Part shown: positions 42,883 through 50,592 of the stretch, piece after piece
Layout of the letters: the number at the start of each line of letters is the position of its first letter
Numbering within the stretch: position 1 is the stretch's first letter
Source: an uncultured Eubacteriales bacterium
GTDB taxonomy: Bacteria > Bacillota > Clostridia > Christensenellales > Borkfalkiaceae
Assembly (NCBI GenBank): GCA_900540805.1
Contig: UQHL01000012.1
Span: 25,280-89,279 of the forward strand
DNA length: 64,000 nucleotides
Direction: 5' to 3'
Program-made: the position numbers and the translations under genes
Notes under the pieces: generated by a model
Told to the model about the DNA's origin: nothing
The model's database searches: none
Seen by the model: the letters and a program-made list of their open reading frames with translations, nothing else

Positions 42883-45669
42883 TCAGTTCTTTTTCCTTCT
42901 GAGCGCCGTAACCGCGACAAGTGCACCCGCTATCGAAAGGAAAGCAAAGCTTCCGCCGATAAAGCTGCCGCAGCCGCCCGTGCTCCCGCCTCCGGAAGTA
43001 TTTGAGCCGGAATCTCCCGGTTTTTCGGACGAACCTTCTTTGAACGTCGCCATAACCTCTACGTCGTCGATCCCCGTCACCGTATAAGTATATTTTCCGT
43101 CCGCTCCCGCGGCGAGCTTTTCTCCGTTTACCGTCACCGCGTCGATGGAATAGCCTTCTGCGGGGGACACCGTAAAGGTGACCGTATCTCCGAGATATGC
43201 CTCCGTTTTATCAGGCGTTATTGTTCCGTTTTTGATACCCGAGCCGACCTTTACCGTTCGGGCCATACGGACAACCTCCACCTCGTACTTGATTTCAGTG
43301 GCCCCCTCTAAAGTGGTTGCATAGCCGAGATTGCTCGTATCCACGGCCCCCACGAGATACCATTTGCCCGCTTCCTGCTTGAGTCCCTTCCACGTTACGG
43401 GAAGCTGTACGGTCTCTTCGTTTTCGAACACCGCGTTTACGGTCGCCTTATTGACGCGGCGAACCGCCTGCGTGTCGGTAAGCCTATCGTTCAGCTTGGA
43501 ATTTTCGTTTTGAAGAAGCGTGCCGTTTTCAAACGCGGGCGTATTGTCGATAGAGGTGATGATTTCGCCGTTCATATCGCCCACGACGATTTTTCCTTTC
43601 TGCCAGAAAGCATTGGATTGCTCGAGACTCATCGCAAAGTTATAAATGCTTACGTTATCGATCCAACCCTTAAACAGGTTATAGCCGTTGCCCCATACGC
43701 ACTCGCCGCCGATAGAGAAGGACATATTGCTGTGCGCCGTCGTAAAATCGTCGGGGCAGTCGGCGGTATAAGCCAAAGCGCCGTTGACATAGACGTTAAA
43801 CTTTTCGCCGGGACGGACGCTCAAAGTAACGTTGTGCATCTTTTCCGTTCCCTTTTCGACAACGACGGGGCCCCAATAGATGTTTCCGTCCGGGCTGGCC
43901 GCCGCCCCGCTTGCACCGATGCGGAGCGCTTCGCTATTATTGGCTACGCGGAAGCCGCAGCTGACGCTCACCGACCAATCGTTGAACCCGAAACTGATAG
44001 GCGACGCCCAGGAGGGAGACGCCCACGTTCCGTCCTGTTGGTATTGGAAATTAAGGGTAAAGCCGTTGGCGATATTGTCGCCGACGTCGTTCGTCGCCGC
44101 GCACGCGATAATGTCCTGGCCGCCGACGTACAATCTTCCGTTATCGATCGTTCCCGTGCCGTAAGGATTGGCGAGATCTCCGCCCTCTTTCGCCGCGAGG
44201 CCGAGATTGTAATTGCCCATGCTGTCCTTTCCCGTATCGTTTGCGTCTTCAAACTCGTACTTGGCGATAGGCAAAAACTCTTTCATATTGCCTTCGTTCG
44301 TCTGCGTGACGGTAAGTATGTATTTCGCCGAACCAACCTTCTCGTCTCCGATTTTTACGTCCGCGATTGCGGTGTAAACGCCCATCGAAGCCTCTATTTT
44401 GGTAAACGTAACGTCCACCTCCTGCGTCGAATCGTCGGACATGGTAACGGTTACTTTCGCTGCGTTGATGAGCGCGAGCATTTCCGCCTGGGTCATGCTG
44501 TCTTTCAGTTCGCCCTTCAGGGCCTCCCCCGCAAAGACAGGCTCTCCGATATTTTTGACGCCCGCCACGGTAAGCTCGTATTTTACTTCGCCTGCAAGGT
44601 TTGCGTATCCGAGTTTACTTGTATTTACCGAGCCGACGGCATAATACTTCCCGTTTTCGGAAGTTACCCGATCCCACACGACGTTCGCCGTCAACGTCGC
44701 GTTATCGGAAAGCGTGAGCGTCGCGGTCGCCGCGTTGAGCTGGGCAAGCATCTGCTCGTCCGTCATGCCGACGTTGAGCGCGCTTTTCGTCGCGTCGTTC
44801 TCCCCGAAGGAAACGTCGGAAATGCTTTTGATCGTCTTTAACCCCGCCACGTCCGTTTCGGTGACTTTTCCGTTGGTATTCCACGCCGTCGCCGCCGTCG
44901 CGTCCATCGCAAAATCGTAAAAAGCTATATTGCGAACGGCGCCTTTACTTGCGCAGTCGGCGTTGCCGTTATATCTCGCCCCCACGGAAAAGAAGGAGTT
45001 CTCGTTGCTTCCGGCCTGCCAGTCTGCGGCCAGCTCCTTAGGAAGCTTGCCTTCCTTAGTAAACTGCGCGCCGTTGACATAAACGTTCATCGTTCCGCCC
45101 GGCTGTACGGTAACGATTACTTTTTGAAATTCGGTATTGGAATTTCCCCAGCTCGTCGAATCGTTGATCCATGCACTATCCCAGTATTCCCCCGCCACGC
45201 CGTGCGCATTGAAACAGAAATGCTTTGCATCAGTGTTCCCTACGAAAGCGAAATATTTATCATCGTTGCCGATACCGAGGAAATGCGCCCACGCGTTATT
45301 TACATTCGTTTTGATTTCAAAGGCGAGGGTAAACGCGGTGACGTCAGCGAACATGTTCGTGGCCTTATCCTGCGAAACGCAGAATTTTCCGTCGAACTCC
45401 ACCCCGCCGCCCGCGACGAGCGTACCCTCGTTTAAGAGCGGCCCCGTACCGCCCTCCAGATACTCGTTGCGGTACTTCATATCATAATTCCCCATACTGT
45501 CCTTTCCGAAGTTTCCGGCGTCCTTAAACTCGTAAAGCGCGATCGGAGCCACTTCTTTTGCGGGCGCCTCGTCCGCCCGAACGGGAACGAACATCGCTGC
45601 GCCTAATCCTCCGGCAGCAATCATCGTTGCAAGAGCAAACGACACGGCTGCTTTCTTCAAACCTACCAT
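42883..45669 (-). CDS. LamG-domain surface protein with Ig-like repeats and a GCGS C-terminal anchor
   Basis: A 928-residue exported protein: signal peptide (about 1-32), LamG/concanavalin-like domain (about 40-280), two Ig-like domains containing MTDEQMLAQLNAA and MTQAEMLALINAA, a second LamG-like domain (about 470-700), a third Ig-like domain, and an InlB-B-like repeat (GTITPDKTEAYLGDTVTFTV). It ends with a Ser/Gly linker, GGCGSFIGG, a hydrophobic helix and RRKKN, a tripartite tail like those of CTERM-sorted proteins. As the first gene of the operon it may bind the polysaccharide later cut and imported. GAGGAGG lies seven bases before the ATG, and a CcpA-like operator lies in the leader. 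Confidence 0.88.
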   Translation of the reverse strand: MVGLKKAAVSFALATMIAAGGLGAAMFVPVRADEAPAKEVAPIALYEFKDAGNFGKDSMGNYDMKYRNEYLEGGTGPLLNEGTLVAGGGVEFDGKFCVSQDKATNMFADVTAFTLAFEIKTNVNNAWAHFLGIGNDDKYFAFVGNTDAKHFCFNAHGVAGEYWDSAWINDSTSWGNSNTEFQKVIVTVQPGGTMNVYVNGAQFTKEGKLPKELAADWQAGSNENSFFSVGARYNGNADCASKGAVRNIAFYDFAMDATAATAWNTNGKVTETDVAGLKTIKSISDVSFGENDATKSALNVGMTDEQMLAQLNAATATLTLSDNATLTANVVWDRVTSENGKYYAVGSVNTSKLGYANLAGEVKYELTVAGVKNIGEPVFAGEALKGELKDSMTQAEMLALINAAKVTVTMSDDSTQEVDVTFTKIEASMGVYTAIADVKIGDEKVGSAKYILTVTQTNEGNMKEFLPIAKYEFEDANDTGKDSMGNYNLGLAAKEGGDLANPYGTGTIDNGRLYVGGQDIIACAATNDVGDNIANGFTLNFQYQQDGTWASPSWASPISFGFNDWSVSVSCGFRVANNSEALRIGASGAAASPDGNIYWGPVVVEKGTEKMHNVTLSVRPGEKFNVYVNGALAYTADCPDDFTTAHSNMSFSIGGECVWGNGYNLFKGWIDNVSIYNFAMSLEQSNAFWQKGKIVVGDMNGEIITSIDNTPAFENGTLLQNENSKLNDRLTDTQAVRRVNKATVNAVFENEETVQLPVTWKGLKQEAGKWYLVGAVDTSNLGYATTLEGATEIKYEVEVVRMARTVKVGSGIKNGTITPDKTEAYLGDTVTFTVSPAEGYSIDAVTVNGEKLAAGADGKYTYTVTGIDDVEVMATFKEGSSEKPGDSGSNTSGGGSTGGCGSFIGGSFAFLSIAGALVAVTALRRKKN

Positions 45670-45703
45670 ACATTAACCTCCTCAGAAATGTTTGCAACGG
45701 ATA

Positions 45704-45717
45704 TGAAAACGCTTTCG
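45704..45717. promoter_or_regulatory. CcpA/LacI-type operator (cre-like) in the LamG operon leader
   Basis: TGAAAACGCTTTCG fits the cre consensus TGWAARCGYTWWCW except for the last base. It lies about 14-27 bases downstream of the predicted transcription start, a position where CcpA or a LacI-family repressor blocks elongation. Confidence 0.55.
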
Positions 45718-45737
45718 TCAACCTCCGTTGCGGTATG

Positions 45738-45766
45738 AGTATAGCATTTATTTTTTGACATTTCAA
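45738..45766 (-). promoter_or_regulatory. Sigma-A promoter of the LamG-GH36-GH43 operon
   Basis: Minus-strand TTGAAA (45761-45766), 17-base spacer, TATACT (45738-45743), about 70 bases before ATG 45669. Confidence 0.75.
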
Positions 45767-45861
45767 GGTGCTTTGTTCAAACAATCCAAACTTATTTAAT
45801 ATAGAATTATATATATTAATGTATTTTTTTGAGAAGGAAGATAAAATTTGTATTTTCGGTA

Positions 45862-45890
45862 TTGAAAAAATTTATTTTCTGTGATATAAT
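45862..45890 (+). promoter_or_regulatory. Promoter of the split AraC gene, probably leaderless
   Basis: TTGAAA (45862-45867), 17-base spacer, TATAAT (45885-45890). Only six bases separate the -10 box from the ATG at 45897, and no Shine-Dalgarno fits between them. Confidence 0.72.
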
Positions 45891-45896
45891 TCGGTT

Positions 45897-46936
45897 ATGA
45901 AAGAAATACGATTCAAAGACGTCGGAAACCACGATCTGCAGCCGATTTCCTATTATATCAAAAAGTTTACCCCCGATTTTTATATGGGCATGCATTCCCA
46001 TAGCTATTTTGAAATCATGTACGCCAGCAAAGGTAACTTTAATATGGAAATCTTAAAAAACGGGAATGAAGAAAGCCCCAAAAATATCGAAACGATCATC
46101 GTGCACCAGGGCGAACTGATCTTTTTGGACGCGGCTCTTTTTCACCGCCTGCAAATCAGCGAGGGCGAGGCGGTAATCTACAATCTCGAATTACAGCCGG
46201 AAAGCTCCCAATATAGCCCCCCCCCCGCAATATTTTACCCATCAATTACGGAGTATTGATTGAAAACACCTCTTTGAAAGCGCTGACGACGAGCAAAACG
46301 GGTTATACGATCGTGCCCGACCTTTCCGACATCGATTCCGTGTTTCGCGGCGTTATTTCCTCCCTTTTGAAAAACGACATGAATACGGAGGATTGGCTCT
46401 GCGTTCGGCTGAATATCTCTCTGCTGTTTATGGAAATCGCCAAAAGCGTCAGGCTGCTCGAACAAAATAACGTGCATTATATAAAAAAGATATGGCTGTA
46501 TATCAAGCATCATTTCAGCCAAAAAATCACTCTCGACGATATCTCGAGGGAGATCGGATACCATAAAACTTATATCGCTTCCCAATTCAAAAAATACACG
46601 GGAAAAACGATCGTTCAAACGATCAACTCCATGCGTATCTCCAAAAGCTTGAGATTGCTGCGCGATACCAGCCACTCCATCTCGGAAATCGGAAAAATGG
46701 CGGGATTTCCCTCCTACGCGCAGATGGTGCACGAGTTTAACGTCTCGTTCGGCATGTCGCCCTCCGCTTGCAGGAAAATGTTTTTGGACGACGAGGTGGA
46801 TCACGACAATCCGAAATATCAATCGATTGCCGTCCGCGTGAACGACGAGGATATGCGGCTCGACAATCAGGAATTCAACAATTCGTTTTATAAGAAAAAC
46901 ATTCAATCGAAAATGAAGGATTTAATCAACTATTAA
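45897..46936 (+). pseudogene. AraC-family regulator, out of frame at a C10 tract (phase-variable or artefact)
   Basis: The first 120-codon frame encodes a cupin-type sensor (FYMGMHSHSYFEIMYASKG) and ends at 46259. The second frame continues the same protein (INYGVLIENTS ...) and carries the helix-turn-helix units ITLDDISREIGYHKTYIASQFKK and ISEIGKMAGFPSYAQMVHEF. The break is at ten consecutive C (46217-46226). With 8 or 11 C the frames join as one protein of roughly 346 residues; with 10 the DNA-binding half is lost. All else is intact: good promoter, normal length, no other stops. It is divergent from the LamG operon and is the obvious regulator of it. A homopolymer sequencing error is the alternative. 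Confidence 0.85.
46217..46226 (+). repeat. C10 homopolymer inside the AraC gene
   Basis: Ten C in a row at the exact point where the reading frame breaks. Runs of this length are prone to slipped-strand mispairing. Confidence 0.8.
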
Positions 46937-46945
46937 TTACATTAT

Positions 46946-46979
46946 TAAAGCCCCGGGGCGATTGCCTCGGGGCTTTTAT
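46946..46979. terminator. Bidirectional terminator between AraC and SGNH genes
   Basis: Stem AAAGCCCCG (46948-46956) with CGGGGCTTT (46968-46976), then TTATT on the plus strand and TTTAATAAT on the minus strand, between convergent genes. Confidence 0.78.
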
Positions 46980-46999
46980 TCCGTCTCCCGTTTCTCCGC

Positions 47000-48106
47000 T
47001 TACTCGCCCAAAACGGTTTTCAGCGCCACCTGCGCGTAAATACGGTGCATAAAGTCGTTGGGATGGTTTACGTTATTGGAAAGGGTATCCTGTATCGCTT
47101 TGCGCTCCAACAGAAGCTTATGAACCGCCGTGACGTCCGCGGCGGCGACGCCCTGCAGACGTGCCTCCGCTTCGGCGTAAGCGCGGGGATACTCCGCATG
47201 ATAATGAAAGATAGACGAACCCGCCGAAAACGCCGCCAACGGATTGGGTAAAATCGGCGATATTAAAAGAAACTCCGTCTCAGGGCAAACGGCGCGGATT
47301 TTGGAAATAACCGACAGCAATCCGTCTCGGAAAACGCACGGACGAACCGTCCCCGCGTCGTTCATGCCGAACGCGAGAATAACGAGATCGGGCTTCTCTT
47401 TAATCACGCCCGCCAGATTTTCTTCCTTTTCCGCCCAATCGATCCCCATACCGCTGACTGAACGATTTATATGACGAATCCGCGCGGAAAAGCGAAGCTC
47501 CAGCTCGTCGAGAAAGGCAAGATTATACGGCTTGCAAAAAGGCGGTTTTCGGACGTCCTTCATTCTGCTGGCTCCCCAGCCGTAGGTTATACTGTCGCCG
47601 TAGCTTACCGCTGTTACGGGCTTTCCGTCTTTCAATAGTCCCAAAAAGCGGCCGAATTTTTCGCTCTTTATCGGCGTCACATCGTACAGCTTGCTTTCCT
47701 CGTGCTCGTACGTCACGGCAAGCTGCCAAGCCCTCATGCCCTCCCTGTCGCAAAAAAGGTCGCAGCTATGATACGCCCCGAGTGCGTCGGCGGAGGCTAT
47801 ATTTTCGTCGTTTTCGGGATCGAATACGGCATAGCGATACTCCTTCCAGGAAAGATACGGGATATTTCCCCCGCGTAAAATTTCCAGCTCGCCGTATTCG
47901 TTGACGCCGTAATCCTTTCCTTCACGATAAGTTACGGTAAGATCGGCGCTGCGTACCTCGGCGATGCGTTTGATCGGATACGCCAGACGAAGCGGGCGGA
48001 TCTGTCCGAAAACATCTTCCAATACAAATACGCTTTCGCAATACACCGTAGTTCCCTTCCAAATCGGGATAAGCATTTGCCGGTCCCGTCGCTGCTGCTC
48101 CTCCAT
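47000..48106 (-). CDS. SGNH/GDSL-family hydrolase (esterase-like)
   Basis: A 368-residue protein with an N-terminal beta-sandwich (about 1-145) and an SGNH catalytic domain. Block I is VSYGDSITYGWG with Ser172, block III AFGMNDAG with Asn249, and block V DFMH with Asp351 and His354. Many two-domain SGNH enzymes of gut bacteria remove acetyl or other acyl groups from glycans, so a deacylase supporting the adjacent operons is plausible. There is no signal peptide. ATG 48106 is preceded by GAGGAGG; the frame extends 12 codons further upstream without support. It has its own promoter, divergent from the GDPD gene. Confidence 0.9.
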   Translation of the reverse strand: MEEQQRRDRQMLIPIWKGTTVYCESVFVLEDVFGQIRPLRLAYPIKRIAEVRSADLTVTYREGKDYGVNEYGELEILRGGNIPYLSWKEYRYAVFDPENDENIASADALGAYHSCDLFCDREGMRAWQLAVTYEHEESKLYDVTPIKSEKFGRFLGLLKDGKPVTAVSYGDSITYGWGASRMKDVRKPPFCKPYNLAFLDELELRFSARIRHINRSVSGMGIDWAEKEENLAGVIKEKPDLVILAFGMNDAGTVRPCVFRDGLLSVISKIRAVCPETEFLLISPILPNPLAAFSAGSSIFHYHAEYPRAYAEAEARLQGVAAADVTAVHKLLLERKAIQDTLSNNVNHPNDFMHRIYAQVALKTVLGE

Positions 48107-48172
48107 AAATTCCTCCTCGTCTCCGCATTTTCTTGCTTTCAATTTTCAAAATGCGTTTTACAGCTTTTCAAT

Positions 48173-48201
48173 ATTATATCACGAACGGGAATATATGTAA
48201 A
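48173..48201 (-). promoter_or_regulatory. Sigma-A promoter of the SGNH gene
   Basis: Minus-strand TTTACA (48196-48201), 17-base spacer, TATAAT (48173-48178). Confidence 0.8.
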
Positions 48202-48356
48202 ATTGCGCAACAAATCAATATTTGAATATTTAATATTATGTTAATTATTTTCGAATTTTTTTGGCTTTTCAGGTTTTTATGACCGCGTTTTTCTTTTTTG
48301 TGTGAAATATATCGAACAATCTCTTAAAAATATTACAGCTGATTTGTCTTTACATA

Positions 48357-48385
48357 TTTACAATAGCAGACCGCCGTGATATAAT
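48357..48385 (+). promoter_or_regulatory. Sigma-A promoter of the GDPD gene
   Basis: TTTACA (48357-48362), 17-base spacer, TATAAT (48380-48385), 33 bases before the ATG. Between this and the SGNH promoter, 48202-48356 is AT-rich and holds nothing else I can name. Confidence 0.8.
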
Positions 48386-48418
48386 CGCCCTGTAAACAAA
48401 GATAAGGAGATATTATAA

Positions 48419-50287
48419 ATGAATAAAGCAATAAAATCGTGGTGTACGTTTATAGCGGCAATCTGTCTGTTCTGCAGTGCAAGCGCAGGGCTGAAAAGGC
48501 AATCGGCCGACGCGGCAGAATCCTCTCATATCACCGAAACGGCGATCGTAAAAAACAATCTCGCGGGCGCGCCGACGGTTGTTTCCCGTTTAGACGACGC
48601 GGAAACGCTCTCTTCCTTGTCCCAAACAAAAATCCCCGCCAATCTGATTATGACCATGAACGGAGACGGAAATATAGTAGGAAAAAGCGGAGAAATTATC
48701 GGCAAATTTACGGAATTATATAAAACCTATGTGGAAGCGGTTATGATTCCCGTCGTTGAAGTAAACGAGGAAGCCGCCGCGGATAAGCTTATCGAAATTT
48801 GGAACGAGGAAATAGGCATCATCGATATGGCGGCGATGTCGTCCAGCTCGTCTTTGCTGAAAAAAGTACGCACCGCTCTGCCAAAAATCCGAGGCGTTTA
48901 CGACTGCTCCGACAAGGCGCTCGCCGATGGCCCGAGCTGGTATCAACAGATAAAAAACGCTAATCTTTCCATGGCGAACGTCGTCGTTCTTTCACAGGAA
49001 CAGGCTACCGTTGAATCGGTGAAATATTTTCAATATCGCTTAAAAACGGTATGGACGGAGCTCGACGCAGATAAAACGGATACCTTTGCCGTACAAAGCG
49101 TCGTATCCACCGGCGCTTACGGAATTATTTCAAGCGATTTCAAAACGGTTTATGCGGCATACGACGAATATGAAAAACCCTCGGTCGCGCGGATTTCAGC
49201 AAATATCGCTCATAGGGGTTTACCCTATACCATGACCGAAAATACGATCGCGGGCTACAAAACGGCGGCGGAAGCCGGGGCGACGCATATCGAAGCGGAC
49301 GCACATCTTACAAAGGATAATCAGGTCGTCATCATGCACGACGCAACCCTCGACCGCACGACAAACGGCACGGGCGCAATCTCAAGCATGACCTTGGACG
49401 AGATACAAAAGTACAAAGTTACAAAAAGCATGAACAAAGTGGAGCTCGGCGAAGAACCGATACCTACCGCGGAGGAGCTTTTCAGGGAATTTAAGGGAAC
49501 CGACATCGTAATTGTTTTTGAAATCAAGACGGGAGATACAAATATCTGCGCCGCATTGGAGGAAGCGATTGAAAAATACGATTTTTGGGATCAGATTATA
49601 ATTATTTCGTTCAATCTTCCCATTCTGAAAGCCGTGCATGAACAGTTACCTGCAATTCCTACCGCCTCCCTCGCGGGATTTCCCCGCCGAAATTTCGAAA
49701 AAAATCTCCCCGCTTACAATCAGCTCAATACCGTCGCCGACGCCGCCATAGGCGATATGGGCGAAGCGGATTATTACGACAGCATAATGAAGGACCGCGG
49801 TTTTATGAGTTTCTTTTGGACCTACGGCGTTTCGCAGGACTGCGTCCAGGCCATGTCCAAAGGGATATACGGACTTACCAACAACTCGGCCGACGTGTTC
49901 GGAGAGGAACGGGTAGGCGGTCTTTACGGAAAAGAAGGACAGCAGACAGCAAAGAGCGACCTGAAACGAAACGCCAAAATCACCATAGTAAAACAAACTT
50001 ACGAAGGCATAGAAAAAGAAGTTACCGGAACCGTATTTGCCGTAAAGGACTGCGGCGGATATGCGGAAGTTATCGCCTACCTTACGGAAGCGGAAGACCT
50101 CCTTTATACTCCGGCTTTCCGTGTAAATTATAAAGACGAAACTGCCTCCGATCGGCAGAGCGATTCCCCTTCAGCTACGGGCTGCGGGAGCGTTGCATTT
50201 GAAGGTGCGTTGGGTAAAAGCCTGGGGATACTATTCCTTGCCGCCTCCGGAATTTTTGTCTTGCTTTCGAAACGTAAAAATTATTGA
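48419..50287 (+). CDS. Secreted glycerophosphodiester phosphodiesterase-domain protein with GCGS C-terminal anchor
   Basis: A 622-residue exported protein. Signal peptide at about 1-33; an unrecognised domain of about 220 residues, perhaps a degenerate second barrel; then a GDPD TIM barrel from about residue 260 with IAHRGLPYTMTENT, IEADAHLTKDNQVVIMHD and LDRTTNGTG, which supply the metal-binding His, Glu and Asp and the second catalytic His. A later IVFEIKTGD matches the third metal ligand region. Such enzymes release glycerol-phosphate from phosphodiesters or teichoic-acid units. The end is ATGCGSVAFEG, a hydrophobic helix and SKRKNY, the same tail type as the LamG protein, implying surface display. 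AAGGAGA lies about nine bases before the ATG. Confidence 0.9.
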   Translation: MNKAIKSWCTFIAAICLFCSASAGLKRQSADAAESSHITETAIVKNNLAGAPTVVSRLDDAETLSSLSQTKIPANLIMTMNGDGNIVGKSGEIIGKFTELYKTYVEAVMIPVVEVNEEAAADKLIEIWNEEIGIIDMAAMSSSSSLLKKVRTALPKIRGVYDCSDKALADGPSWYQQIKNANLSMANVVVLSQEQATVESVKYFQYRLKTVWTELDADKTDTFAVQSVVSTGAYGIISSDFKTVYAAYDEYEKPSVARISANIAHRGLPYTMTENTIAGYKTAAEAGATHIEADAHLTKDNQVVIMHDATLDRTTNGTGAISSMTLDEIQKYKVTKSMNKVELGEEPIPTAEELFREFKGTDIVIVFEIKTGDTNICAALEEAIEKYDFWDQIIIISFNLPILKAVHEQLPAIPTASLAGFPRRNFEKNLPAYNQLNTVADAAIGDMGEADYYDSIMKDRGFMSFFWTYGVSQDCVQAMSKGIYGLTNNSADVFGEERVGGLYGKEGQQTAKSDLKRNAKITIVKQTYEGIEKEVTGTVFAVKDCGGYAEVIAYLTEAEDLLYTPAFRVNYKDETASDRQSDSPSATGCGSVAFEGALGKSLGILFLAASGIFVLLSKRKNY

Positions 50288-50504
50288 AATGTTACTATTT
50301 GAGAAGGCGCTTTCAAGCGGCTCGGTTCCTTTACCCGCCAACCTGTGAATCCGCCGCCTCGCGCTTCCTCCGTCCGAACTCGCCCCCTTCCTTTATTTAT
50401 ACGGATTTACAAGCAAAAATAAGCTATTATTTATTTTCGATATACCGCACGCTTAACCGATAAACCGTTTCGTGGTTTTGCCCGTAAAATACTACTATAA
50501 AAAA
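50288..50504. other. Noncoding spacer after the GDPD gene
   Basis: No open frame with a ribosome site and no hairpin I can support before the terminators at 50505-50580. Confidence 0.5.
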
Positions 50505-50534
50505 CGCAGTCTTGTTTTGTATAATAAGACTGCG
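50505..50534 (-). terminator. Terminator of the giant surface-protein gene
   Basis: Minus-strand stem CGCAGTCTT (pairing 50526-50534 with 50505-50513) followed by a run of six T. Confidence 0.8.
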
Positions 50535-50580
50535 GATAAGAAAAAAGGCAGCGCAGAGTTTGCCGCCTTTTTTCTTATCC
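50534..50580 (+). terminator. Terminator of the GDPD gene
   Basis: Perfect 16-base stem GGATAAGAAAAAAGGC (50534-50549) with its complement at 50565-50580, which includes a six-T run. It also folds on the minus strand. Confidence 0.72.
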
Positions 50581-50592
50581 CGTCAGATACGT

